Of a stretch of DNA of 18,794 bases, positions 6,558 to 14,017 are shown piece after piece. Position 1 is the first letter of the stretch. Each line of letters opens with the position of its first letter. Origin of the DNA: Candidatus Bathyarchaeota archaeon (lineage in GTDB: Archaea > Thermoproteota > Bathyarchaeia > 40CM-2-53-6 > FEN-987). The stretch is taken from assembly GCA_022865625.1 (NCBI GenBank), contig JALHTB010000040.1, positions 1-18,794 of the forward strand. Reading direction: 5' to 3'. The position numbers were made by a program, and so were the translations under genes. A model generated the notes under the pieces. It had not been told where the DNA came from. It made no database searches and saw nothing but the letters and a program-made list of their open reading frames with translations.

Positions 6558-7250
6558 CTACGTTCGATGAGACAATGAGATTCGTGAGAGAAGCCAGAAG
6601 ACTGCCAGCAAGACAACAAACAAGTCCGCCATGAAGTCAGCAGTTATGAGATCAGTAGCGAGCAGCATGAGACTCGTTCCGACAACGAAGACCATTGCGA
6701 GAATGAATCTTGCACGAGCACCGAGGCGCAACACCAGCGTCTGAGCAAGACCTAAGACCACCGCAGCCACTCCCACATAGTACATGAAGAATGCGGGTTC
6801 ACTTTGTGTCCAGCCGGGCCAGCTCGAAACAGCAAAGACTGTGACCACGGTTAGTGAAAGGACCGCGCCAGACAATAATCCGTAGCAAGTTGCGCAGAAG
6901 CTCTTTCCTCCAACCAGCAATTCGTGCTCCGCTGGTTTTGGCTCGACAGGATGGTGTCCGTGAAGAAAACTGATCCCCAGTAACGTTGTAGTTCTCCTCT
7001 GAACGGCCTCTTGTTTTTCAGCGGAGGGGCGCGATCTCACTGTTCCAGAACAAGCCGCAGGAAAAAGTGCTGCCACCATGCCAGCGAGACAAACTGAATC
7101 GTAGACTAGGGCAATGATGGCCCTTCGGTTGGCGGGTCCTTGAGAGACAGGGACTGGGTTTCCGAGCAAGGTTGCGGAGATGGCCAAACCGAAGATTGAG
7201 ACTAGGAGGACAAACGCAACAAACATAACACGCCTCTTTTGGCTTCTCAT
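6558..7250 (-). CDS. DUF2085-like membrane protein
   Basis: 230 residues with about five to six membrane spans: one at the N-terminus (MFVAFVLLVSIFGLAISATLL), one near 45-66, then four after residue 120. The centre has a cytoplasm- or surface-facing loop with HGHHP at 97-101 and CATCYGLLSG at 119-128. This His plus CxxCxGxxxG arrangement is the hallmark of DUF2085 proteins, although the spacing here is looser than usual, so I call it DUF2085-like. The Cys pair and His residues suggest metal binding. The start ATG 7250 lies 18 bases after the stop of the radical SAM gene, with GGTGG overlapping that stop as a possible ribosome site, so the two are probably co-transcribed. Confidence 0.65.
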   Translation of the reverse strand: MRSQKRRVMFVAFVLLVSIFGLAISATLLGNPVPVSQGPANRRAIIALVYDSVCLAGMVAALFPAACSGTVRSRPSAEKQEAVQRRTTTLLGISFLHGHHPVEPKPAEHELLVGGKSFCATCYGLLSGAVLSLTVVTVFAVSSWPGWTQSEPAFFMYYVGVAAVVLGLAQTLVLRLGARARFILAMVFVVGTSLMLLATDLITADFMADLFVVLLAVFWLLSRISLSHRT

Positions 7251-7268
7251 CTGGTTCTACAGGTCCAC

Positions 7269-8687
7269 CTATGGTTTGAGCTGGGCGACCACAGATTGGC
7301 TTGCCATGTACCGGTACGTCATTCGCTTCAGCTTATTCGATGAGAAGAGACCGTGAAATCTCCTTGACCATGAGCCGTAGAAATCACGGTAGCATTTGAC
7401 CAGCTCCTCTTGAAGTTCCTCTCGACTCAGTGTCTCGGTTGACATAATTGGGTGGACCATGTCATAATTTGCCCAGTTCGTATCCTCTATCCACCCATTC
7501 TTGGCAGCAGTCTCGTACACATCAGTTCCTGGGAACGGGGTCAGGACCATGAAGATCGCTAGGTCTGGATCAATGTCATTGATGAATTCCCTCAGACCGG
7601 AAAGCGTCTCGTGTGTGTCGTTGCGGTGCCCGATGACGAAGGTTGCCTGAGCAAATATCCCGCTCCTCTTCATGAGTCGAACCGCTTCACCTGCCTGATC
7701 GGGGCTGATGCCCTTCTTCACATCGCGAAGGGTTTGCTCGCTGCCGCTCTCGGCGCCTGTGAGGATCCACATGTTGCCCGCCGAGCGCATCTTTGGAAGC
7801 ACGTCCCTGTGACGAACCATGTCGTCGCACCGTGCTTGCACGAACCACATGATGTCATCAGCGATTCGGCGGTCAATGATCTCGTCGCAGAGTTGCTGTG
7901 CATGTGATCCGAGGGAGAAGTTATCATCTGTCAGCCAAAGGAACTCGGCTCCGAACTTGTCGTGGAGGAATTGGAACTCGTCGGCGATACGCTTCGGGGA
8001 TTTTGACCTCCACGTGCCTTGCCAATGCTTCCACTGAGAGCAGAAAGTACAGCGATGAGGGCAGCCTCTTGACCCTTCGACGAGGGCGTAGATCGTTTTC
8101 GGCCCAGCCATCATTGTGAAGTGATATCTGCGCATGTGATCCTCAACGAAGTGGTATGCGGGCATCGGTAGTTGATCGAGATCAGCTATCAGGGGCCTGT
8201 TGGGGTTGTGGAAGACCCTACCGTTTCTCTGGAATGACATACCAGCGACGTCGGAGAGAGATTTGGAACTCTTGAATGCGTTCACAACTTCTGCGAACGT
8301 CAGTTCTCCTTCGCCTCGAACGATCACATCAATCTCAGGATAAGCCCGAAGTGACTCGTCGGCAGTCGCGGTGAAGTGTTGGCCGCCTACGATGGTCAGG
8401 ATCGAGGGGTTCACTTTCTTGGCTGTGGCAACCGTCTGGGCAGTCGTGTATGTGTTGCAGGTGGCGAGGCTGCTGGAGGCGACAATATCAGGGCGAGTGG
8501 ATTCGATGTACCTCTCGAGGCCTTCCCAGTCAAGCATCCTTGCTTGGCAGTCAAGTACGTCGATCTCCACGTCTGGCATCTTGCTTTCGAGATAGCCGGC
8601 AAGTTCCAGGATTCCCAATGGGGGAGGAAGATATTCACCCATGACAAACCAGAAATGCTTCGGCGGCTCGACGAATAGAACCTTCAC
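7269..8687 (-). CDS. B12-binding radical SAM protein (BchE-like class B)
   Basis: 472 residues. Residues ~1-140 form a cobalamin-binding Rossmann-like domain (MKVLFVEPP..., IVGGQHFTATADE, DVIVRGEGELT) without the DxHxxG histidine loop, as usual in this class. The radical SAM cluster motif is CPHRCTFC at C209/C213/C216, followed by conserved TDDNF and TGAESGSE stretches. A C-terminal ~100 residues (from about 370) follows the BchE/Mg-protoporphyrin cyclase-like pattern (LTPFPGT). Such enzymes make methyl transfers, cyclisations or C-C bonds on unactivated carbon; archaeal members include the GDGT ring synthases. The substrate here cannot be told from sequence. The start is GTG 8687, since the nearby ATG is out of frame. 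It is followed at 18 bases by the DUF2085-like gene. The 183 bases upstream contain no gene. Confidence 0.85.
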   Translation of the reverse strand: MKVLFVEPPKHFWFVMGEYLPPPLGILELAGYLESKMPDVEIDVLDCQARMLDWEGLERYIESTRPDIVASSSLATCNTYTTAQTVATAKKVNPSILTIVGGQHFTATADESLRAYPEIDVIVRGEGELTFAEVVNAFKSSKSLSDVAGMSFQRNGRVFHNPNRPLIADLDQLPMPAYHFVEDHMRRYHFTMMAGPKTIYALVEGSRGCPHRCTFCSQWKHWQGTWRSKSPKRIADEFQFLHDKFGAEFLWLTDDNFSLGSHAQQLCDEIIDRRIADDIMWFVQARCDDMVRHRDVLPKMRSAGNMWILTGAESGSEQTLRDVKKGISPDQAGEAVRLMKRSGIFAQATFVIGHRNDTHETLSGLREFINDIDPDLAIFMVLTPFPGTDVYETAAKNGWIEDTNWANYDMVHPIMSTETLSREELQEELVKCYRDFYGSWSRRFHGLFSSNKLKRMTYRYMASQSVVAQLKP

Positions 8688-8870
8688 ATCCGATACGCCT
8701 AGACTCTCTGAAACAGTAGCTCTGGAGATTTAGCGTTTCACTACAAAGGATCACAGCTTCATTGCTGTTGCAGTCCAGCGCCTAGAGCGAGCATGTCCAC
8801 TATGCATGACGATAATCGGGGGAAGCCCACGGTAGGCGCTTGAGGAGTCGAACGATTGAGGCTAGATGAA

Positions 8871-9851
8871 TCAGACTGTCGTTCCGCAGTTGTGGCAGAA
8901 CTTTGCACCTGTCGGCAGAATCTCGCCGCACTTCTTGCACTTCGTGGCAGGAACTTGGCTTGGTTGAGCTGGCATAGCAGATATGCTCTTGCCGCAGTTC
9001 GGGCAGAACTTCGAAGTTGATGGAATCTGCGCGTTACAGCTTGGACACACGACTAGCAGAGCTGTCGGCGCTCCAGCAGATGAGGGGGTCTGGAAGAGTG
9101 GCGGAATGAGAACCATTCCTGTACCGAGTGCTGCGCCTGACGACTTGCCTAGTTCCTTGGCAGCCTCTTTCACAGTCTCCATCCGAAGTACCTCTTCAGG
9201 CGCCATTCTCCCTTGTTTTAGCCAGAAGAGTCTCTCACGGTACTCTGGAGTTGTGTCAACTCCTTCGAACTTTAGATCGACGAGTTGGAGACCGATCCTT
9301 CTGAAGGCCTCCACAAGCGAAGCTTTCACTTCGCCCGAGGTCTCGTCCAGTTTCGTGAAGACTGTCGCAAGGTCATACTTTGAGAGGTCATCGATCATCC
9401 TCTCGTTGATGAAGCCTCTAATGAAATCGTTGACGCTTGGAGTCGTGTAGGCGCTTTGTCCACCTACGGCTTCATTGACGAATAACTCGGGGCTCTCCAC
9501 CTTCAGCCAGAATGACCCAAAGGTCATCAATGGTGCCAGTTCGGTAGTCTGAGCTCTATTGCCGAACTTGCCTGCGAACTGTTTCATTGAGATGAATATG
9601 ACGGCGGCCTTGAAAGGTGTCTCCGTGAATCCAGCTACACGTGAGAACACGTCGGTCAGCAAGGGCAGGTTCAATGTGGTCAGCGTATGCCTTCCGGGGC
9701 CGAAAGTGTCGTAGCTCTTTCCGTCCCTGAAGAAAACAGCCTTCTCATATTCGTGTACAATGAGCTGGGCTCCCCACATTATGTTCTCAGCCGGATATCG
9801 CCAAACGATGTCTTCAGGACCCGCACTTGTCCACTCAATGACCTGTGGCAT
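8871..9851 (-). CDS. SPFH-domain protein with two C-terminal zinc ribbons (YdjI-like)
   Basis: 326 residues. Residues ~20-225 are an SPFH-type domain of the YdjI/virion-core-like subgroup: an N-terminal strand region (IVHEYEKAVFFRDGKSYDTFGPGRHTL) and a helical part ending in TTPEYRERLFWLKQ. A Gly/Ala-rich hydrophobic linker (about 238-268) leads to two zinc ribbons, C269/C272/C283/C286 and C305/C308/C319/C322. SPFH proteins form ring or cage assemblies on membranes. The start ATG 9851 is two bases after the TAA of the helical gene upstream, with a strong GGAGGT nine bases before the ATG, so the pair is an operon. Bacillus YdjI has a similar domain plan and works with PspA at the membrane; that role here is inference. 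Confidence 0.85.
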   Translation of the reverse strand: MPQVIEWTSAGPEDIVWRYPAENIMWGAQLIVHEYEKAVFFRDGKSYDTFGPGRHTLTTLNLPLLTDVFSRVAGFTETPFKAAVIFISMKQFAGKFGNRAQTTELAPLMTFGSFWLKVESPELFVNEAVGGQSAYTTPSVNDFIRGFINERMIDDLSKYDLATVFTKLDETSGEVKASLVEAFRRIGLQLVDLKFEGVDTTPEYRERLFWLKQGRMAPEEVLRMETVKEAAKELGKSSGAALGTGMVLIPPLFQTPSSAGAPTALLVVCPSCNAQIPSTSKFCPNCGKSISAMPAQPSQVPATKCKKCGEILPTGAKFCHNCGTTV

Positions 9852-9853
9852 GA

Positions 9854-10405
9854 TTAGCCGACCTCCACTCCGTCAATGACATCTTTCCTTTGGTCGAAGG
9901 CCCTCTCAAACTCTTCGATGGTCTTCCGCAATTCACGCAAGTCCGCTCCAAGAGTATCGAATGTGTCAGCCTCTACTTGCGTCTTGACACCTTTCACTCT
10001 TTCAGCCAGACCTTTCGCTCCGTCAACCAGTTGCGTGTCGAATGTGATCATCCTGTCAAGACCGGCCTCCTCTATCTTGATCGCGTCGAAGAATCCGTGG
10101 TATCCGTACGATGCATGATTCACCTTCTCAGAGACTCTGTCGAAGACGGCCGTCAAATGATCGATTCGCTCAAGATCCTCAGAATGTTCGCTCTCTGATA
10201 CAACTTGGTAGACGTCCTGAAGATCGTTCCTAGCTTCTTGAAGCTTCGCGTGCAGAAAGTCGCGGATGATCTTGTCCGCGTCTCTGCGTTGCTCCCGCTT
10301 CTTGTAGCCGCTGAAACCGGGGACTACCAGCATGATCTTCTCTAGGAGCTTGTCACTTTCCTGTATCCTCTGAAGAGGTGTTTTCTTGCTCAATCCTCGG
10401 CTCAC
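9854..10405 (-). CDS. Helical partner of the SPFH protein, function unknown
   Basis: 183 residues, nearly all helical, no membrane span and no cysteine. The most distinctive stretch is LVVPGFSGYKKREQRR at 26-41, which I know only as a recurring motif in uncharacterised proteins. Long charged helices follow, with a Gly/Tyr-rich break (HASYGYHGFF) near 97-106. The start is GTG 10405. A TATA-like element (10431-10438) lies 26-33 bases upstream, so the mRNA may begin at the GTG. The stop is two bases before the SPFH gene, so the two proteins are probably made together. It could fill the place that PspA-type coiled-coil proteins take beside SPFH proteins elsewhere, but the sequence does not look like PspA. 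Confidence 0.8.
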   Translation of the reverse strand: MSRGLSKKTPLQRIQESDKLLEKIMLVVPGFSGYKKREQRRDADKIIRDFLHAKLQEARNDLQDVYQVVSESEHSEDLERIDHLTAVFDRVSEKVNHASYGYHGFFDAIKIEEAGLDRMITFDTQLVDGAKGLAERVKGVKTQVEADTFDTLGADLRELRKTIEEFERAFDQRKDVIDGVEVG

Positions 10406-10427
10406 GACGTTAATGCTAATGACGATT

Positions 10428-10438
10428 TGCTATTAAAT
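10428..10438 (-). promoter_or_regulatory. TATA box giving a probable leaderless SPFH operon
   Basis: The minus strand reads CGATTTAATAG, centred about 28 bases before the GTG at 10405. Transcription would begin at or within a few bases of the start codon. It lies in the short gap after the zinc-ribbon gene, so the SPFH pair can be expressed separately from that gene. Confidence 0.45.
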
Positions 10439-10456
10439 CGTTTGAAATTCAGACGC

Positions 10457-11200
10457 TCAGAGGAGCTTGAATTCAGGTGCAGGCAAGTCTCCTTTGATGA
10501 CTTCGCCAGTTGCGCCATCCAAGAGGATCCGATACCTCTGCTTCTTGTAGTCGTAGTTGACGAACCAGATCGGGCTATGAAGATAGAGGGTACTCTTGAC
10601 GTCGAACTCCGTGTTCATTTCGATTATCTTGTCCACGTTGTCCTTCGCGAGGAACTCGTGCAGGTTACGGATCTCTCTTTGAGCGACCTCTGCTGCCTCG
10701 CTCGCGTCCAGCTCCGCGTTGAGCACCTTCGCCTTGCTGTCTACCTGTGTGAAATCGTACGGTACCTTTGCTGCAAGGGGAACCTCGTAGGCCCGAGTTG
10801 GGAAGTCTGATCCGCGCCTCGCTAGGACCAGCCAGCTGTAGTCGTTCTCCATGTCCCATTCCTTCGTGACAGGGGGACTGATCCTTTCGAAAATCCCTTT
10901 GCAGTGACTGCGTGCTTCAGTAACAATCACCCAGAACGGGAGAAAGAAGAGGCTACTCTCCACAATGGTTGCCTTGGAAGCCAGATCCTTTGGAGCGGCG
11001 AAGCTGCCCTTCATCCAACTTCTGATTCCATCCGCGATCTGCGCGTCTGCATATCTGTTCACTATCAGCGAGTGCTCGAATTCGAATGCCTTTCCAGTCT
11101 CCAGAACGCTCGTGAACCCGCAATACCTGCAAGTGACAACTATTTCTCCGGGCTTGACAGAGAGAGGCCCCCCGCAATGGGGACAACTGATTTCCTTCAT
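10457..11200 (-). CDS. Zinc-ribbon protein with a C-terminal beta domain, function unknown
   Basis: 247 residues from ATG 11200. The N-terminus is a TFIIB-type ribbon: C6/C9 and C24/C27 (CPHCGG...CRYCG). The middle has a hydrophobic stretch SLFFLPFWVIVTEARSHCKG that could touch a membrane but is short. The C-terminal part includes SPIWFVNYDYKKQRYRILLD followed by GATGEVIKGDLP, a repeated-strand pattern seen in proteins that sit beside SPFH/YdjI-type genes; residues between are mixed alpha/beta. A TTG at 11212 would add four residues. Its TATA-like box is at 11250-11262. It is upstream of, and on the same strand as, the SPFH pair, 51 bases away, so it is probably part of the same functional group. 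It may correspond to the zinc-ribbon YdjG type, but the resemblance is limited to the ribbon and position. Confidence 0.75.
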   Translation of the reverse strand: MKEISCPHCGGPLSVKPGEIVVTCRYCGFTSVLETGKAFEFEHSLIVNRYADAQIADGIRSWMKGSFAAPKDLASKATIVESSLFFLPFWVIVTEARSHCKGIFERISPPVTKEWDMENDYSWLVLARRGSDFPTRAYEVPLAAKVPYDFTQVDSKAKVLNAELDASEAAEVAQREIRNLHEFLAKDNVDKIIEMNTEFDVKSTLYLHSPIWFVNYDYKKQRYRILLDGATGEVIKGDLPAPEFKLL

Positions 11201-11249
11201 TATCTCGGTCAAGCCGAAGTCGACCTGAAGAGGAGCGTTTCGGGTGAAC

Positions 11250-11263
11250 TCTGTTTAAACTTA
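11250..11263 (-). promoter_or_regulatory. TATA-like box for the zinc-ribbon gene at 10457-11200
   Basis: AAGTTTAAACAG on the minus strand, with the palindromic core GTTTAAAC at 11253-11260. It predicts transcription from near 11230 and a leader of about 18-30 bases. A second, weaker A/T element for the divergent gene lies at 11301-11312 (CACTTAAG). Confidence 0.4.
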
Positions 11264-11355
11264 TCCTGATCTTGGTTGCAGAGACGATCATCAAGGTCCT
11301 ATTCACTTAAGTTCGTACAGTGCAGTCTATCAGACGGAAAACGGCGTGGATCGTT

Positions 11356-12735
11356 TTGAAGGCCGTAGTCCTAGCGGGAGGGAAAGGAACACGACTCCGA
11401 CCCTTGACCTTCACTAAGCCTAAGCCACTCCTCCCGCTTGCAGGAGAGCCCGCAATTGCACGCCTGATTCGAAAACTATCCCATGAAGGCATCGACGAAA
11501 TCATTCTGACAACAAACTACTTCGCGAACAAACTGCGAACAGCACTGGGTGACGGCTCCAAGTATGGATTACCAATTCACCATGTCGAAGAGAAGAGCCC
11601 ACTTGGGACCGCCGGATCTGTGAAGAACTCTGAGTCGCTGATAGATGAAACCTTCGTGGTAGTTCAAGGCGACAACCAGTTCGAGTTTCACTTGAACGAC
11701 GTGGTTCAACTTCACCGGAAGCTCGGCGCATTGGCTACCATGGCGCTGGTTCAAGTCGACAACCCGTCAGAGTACGGCATCGTAGAGATGTCAGACGGAC
11801 GGGTGACACGGTTCCTTGAGAAGCCTAGACCTGAGGAATGTTTCAGCAACCTTGTCAACGCAGGCCTCTACGTGCTCGAACCTGAAGTTCTTAGACTAGT
11901 TCCTGAAGGGAGAGCATTTGACTTCTCGCGGAACTTGTTTCCCCTCATGCTCCAATCGAAAATGACGCTGGCAGGCTCACGTGCAAGCGGCTTCTGGGTC
12001 GACATTGGCGATCCAAAGAGTTACCTGAAAGCAAGCGTCTGGGCTCTCGACCAACTCGAACCGAGACAAGCAAGAACGGAGGAAAAGATTGCATCCCAAT
12101 CGGACACTTCGATCTCAGAGAAAGTCACACTGAGAGGACCAGTCTATCTGGGCAGCAACGTAAGAATACGGAAGGATTCTGTGATTGGACCCTATGCGAG
12201 CGTGGGCGATGGGAGCGAGGTCCTGACAGGAGCTAGAATTGCATTCTCAGTAATCTACGAGAACACACGAATTGGAACCGGAGCAGTCCTCGATAGGTGT
12301 GTCGTTGGCGAGAACTGCAGGATCGGTAATCGCGTGCAGGTTGAGCGGCATGCAGTGGTCGGGGCGGGAGCAGATCTAGGGGAAAGCTCACGTGTTTCTG
12401 CGGAATCGAAGGTTGGTCCGTGGACCTTTGTGGAACCGCGTTCGACAGTTAGAGGAGCGCTGGCTGCACTGGAGAAATGGGAGGAGAGGATATCCGGACT
12501 TCTCGAGAGATCACATGTGGACCTGCAACTGACCCGTGAAGAAGCCGTGGTGTGTGGGGCACTCTGCGAACTGGGCGAGGCTGACGCAAAGACCATCAGT
12601 CAGTCTGTGGGCATTCCTTCCTCGGGAATACAGTCGATATTATTCGATCTTCAGGAGAAGCAGATCGCCAATCCACTCGGAAACGCGCCAACGATGTTTG
12701 CTTTGGTTCGAGAGAAGGCTCAACCCGTCTCCTAG
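11356..12735 (+). CDS. Sugar-1-phosphate nucleotidylyltransferase with left-handed beta-helix and C-terminal winged helix
   Basis: 459 residues from TTG 11356. Residues 1 to ~235 are the nucleotidyltransferase domain (LAGGKGTRLRPLT, KPLLPL, GDN, EKP, DIGDP), which joins a sugar 1-phosphate to an NTP. Residues ~250-375 carry hexapeptide-type repeats (VYLGSNVRI, VIGPYASVG, CVVGENCRIG) forming a left-handed beta-helix, as in archaeal GlmU-like or GDP/dTDP-sugar enzymes. Residues ~392-455 (REEAVVCGALCELGEADAKTI...) read as a winged helix of the TrmB/MarR type, which this family normally lacks. The frame is open to a GTG at 11320, but the TTG is chosen because LAGGKGTR must be near the N-terminus and a TATA-like element at ~11307 would start transcription near 11333. 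The substrate cannot be told. Confidence 0.85.
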   Translation: MKAVVLAGGKGTRLRPLTFTKPKPLLPLAGEPAIARLIRKLSHEGIDEIILTTNYFANKLRTALGDGSKYGLPIHHVEEKSPLGTAGSVKNSESLIDETFVVVQGDNQFEFHLNDVVQLHRKLGALATMALVQVDNPSEYGIVEMSDGRVTRFLEKPRPEECFSNLVNAGLYVLEPEVLRLVPEGRAFDFSRNLFPLMLQSKMTLAGSRASGFWVDIGDPKSYLKASVWALDQLEPRQARTEEKIASQSDTSISEKVTLRGPVYLGSNVRIRKDSVIGPYASVGDGSEVLTGARIAFSVIYENTRIGTGAVLDRCVVGENCRIGNRVQVERHAVVGAGADLGESSRVSAESKVGPWTFVEPRSTVRGALAALEKWEERISGLLERSHVDLQLTREEAVVCGALCELGEADAKTISQSVGIPSSGIQSILFDLQEKQIANPLGNAPTMFALVREKAQPVS

Positions 12736-12838
12736 CGAGAATAGTACCACCGTCGAGATTGTTCTCATGGGCAGAACCGTATGCTAGTATGGAACACTTC
12801 AGTGAAGAGCATGTTGTACGGTCAATGCTTTACACCAA

Positions 12839-12859
12839 ATTGCGATCTAGACTCGCAAT
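12839..12859. repeat. Perfect 7-bp inverted repeat before a small membrane-protein gene
   Basis: ATTGCGA, TCTAGAC, TCGCAAT: a perfect 7-bp repeat with a 7-base centre. Its end is 11 bases before the ATG at 12871. It could be an operator or a hairpin in the leader RNA; no T-run follows it, so it is unlikely to end transcription of the upstream gene. Confidence 0.5.
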
Positions 12860-12870
12860 AGGGAAAGAAG

Positions 12871-13062
12871 ATGGGTTCGGTAGCAAGCATGCCAGCTTGG
12901 ATGCGAGCGGTCTTCATCATAGTCGGACTCTTCTCAGTGATCATCTCGTTCGTGGCAATCTATCGGCCGTGGCTTACTGTTGAGATAGTCCTTCTCTTGA
13001 TCCCACTTGTCCTGCTGATCAACGGAATCAGCTGGATCATCCACGGCGCGGCTGGAAGATAG
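12871..13062 (+). CDS. Small two-helix membrane protein
   Basis: 63 residues with two membrane spans: about 12-29 (AVFIIVGLFSVIISFVAI) and 35-54 (VEIVLLLIPLVLLINGIS), joined by a short YRPWLTV turn. The order and turn resemble one repeat unit of DUF308/HdeD-type membrane proteins, which is a family comparison rather than a function. The start is ATG 12871 after GGGAAAGAAG; the ATG at 12889 (MPAWMRAV) is a plausible alternative with a weaker ribosome site. An inverted repeat lies just upstream and a strong hairpin just after the stop, so it may be a separate unit between the nucleotidyltransferase and the F420 reductase genes. Confidence 0.65.
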   Translation: MGSVASMPAWMRAVFIIVGLFSVIISFVAIYRPWLTVEIVLLLIPLVLLINGISWIIHGAAGR

Positions 13063-13063
13063 A

Positions 13064-13109
13064 CTAGCGTGGACACCTCGCACAGCCTGTACGGCATCGT
13101 CTACGCTAG
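13064..13109 (+). terminator. Strong hairpin after the small membrane-protein gene
   Basis: CTAGCGTGGAC (13064-13074) pairs with GTCTACGCTAG (13099-13109): eleven pairs including one G-U, with a 24-base loop holding a further short GCC/GGC stem. It begins two bases after the TAG. No T-run follows, so it may be an RNA processing or stability element rather than an ordinary archaeal terminator. Confidence 0.4.
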
Positions 13110-13239
13110 GCACCGAACAGGGAACCTGCCGCGTACAATGTACCACCCACCCTGACACAAGAATAGTACTCATGAGCAGTTACGTCTCTGAGACACGTTG
13201 AATACCTGCGCATGTACACCTACCTAAGGATCTCCGATC

Positions 13240-13956
13240 TTGCGAATAGGAATCGTTGGCGGAACCGGAAGCATGGGCAGAGGACTGGCACTGCGCTGGG
13301 CGCTCATGCACGAAATCTGGCTTGGGTCTCGGCGAATCGAGAAAGCAGAGGCAGTCTCGCGCGAATACGAATCAGTGGCTCGCGGATTCTATGGGAACCG
13401 AATGAAGGGCAGTATCAAAGGAGTTGTGAATTCCGACATCCCTCCGCTCGTCGAGGTTGTTGTACTCACTCTCCCTCCCAAGTATGCGATCGAGGCCGTG
13501 AGACAGATCAAGGAGAGACTGACTTCCCAACATGTAGTCATCTCGACAATTGTACCGATGACCAAGGAAGGAAAGCTCTTCACGTATGCTCCGGTCGTTG
13601 CCGGCGGCAAGGTTGGATCTGAAAAATCGGCAGCCGAACTTGTGGCTGATGAGGTGGGAGGCGTTCCCGTCGTCTCAGCATTTCAGACTGTACCGGCTTC
13701 CTATTTGGGAGACCTCGACTCGGTGCTGAACATTGACGTGCTCGTTAGTGGACAAGATGAGCGCGCGCTGCAGACAGTTACAGAGATCGTTCACGACATT
13801 CCGAACCTCCGAGCCTTGCGAGTCGGTCCTCTCTCGAACTCAAAACTAGTGGAGTCGATTACGCCGCTGCTCCTTAACGCGGCGATACTGAACAATCTCA
13901 AGGATCCGTCGATCAGAATAGTTCCATGGTTCCCGTCTGACTTTGCTGAAGAATAG
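13240..13956 (+). CDS. npdG: F420H2:NADP oxidoreductase (NADPH-dependent F420 reductase)
   Basis: 238 residues, the usual size for the family. The N-terminus MRIGIVGGTGSMGRGLALRWA is the dinucleotide-binding GxGxxGxG fold, and GSRRIEKAE just after it is the classical stretch that binds the 2'-phosphate of NADP. VVLTLPP and the VISTIVPM region follow, then AFQTVPA and, at the end, ESITPLLLNAAILN, which contributes to the F420 site. The enzyme passes hydride between F420H2 and NADP+ in the cytoplasm and links the two cofactor pools. The start is TTG 13240 with AAGGATC about eight bases before it; no ATG or GTG is available upstream that keeps the GxGxxGxG near the N-terminus. The gene is convergent with the pot operon; its stop is 61 bases from that of potC. 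Confidence 0.9.
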   Translation: MRIGIVGGTGSMGRGLALRWALMHEIWLGSRRIEKAEAVSREYESVARGFYGNRMKGSIKGVVNSDIPPLVEVVVLTLPPKYAIEAVRQIKERLTSQHVVISTIVPMTKEGKLFTYAPVVAGGKVGSEKSAAELVADEVGGVPVVSAFQTVPASYLGDLDSVLNIDVLVSGQDERALQTVTEIVHDIPNLRALRVGPLSNSKLVESITPLLLNAAILNNLKDPSIRIVPWFPSDFAEE

Positions 13957-14017
13957 CCACGTACTCAGGCATAACCTGTGAAGACCGAGTCCTGTCTTGG
14001 GTTGGTCACTGACCGCA

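Noticed and set aside
8709..8740. TGAAAC...GTTTCA repeat upstream of the radical SAM gene.
   Set aside because: Only six pairs with a 20-base loop; this can arise by chance in a region of this size.
8983..9450. Plus-strand frame of 155 codons opposite the SPFH gene.
   Set aside because: Antisense to a coding sequence with recognised SPFH and zinc-ribbon domains; its product is Ser-rich without motifs.
13212..13622. Plus-strand frame of 136 codons overlapping the F420 reductase.
   Set aside because: Rich in Arg, Ser, Gly and Cys without any domain; the overlapping frame encodes the whole NADP/F420-binding protein.
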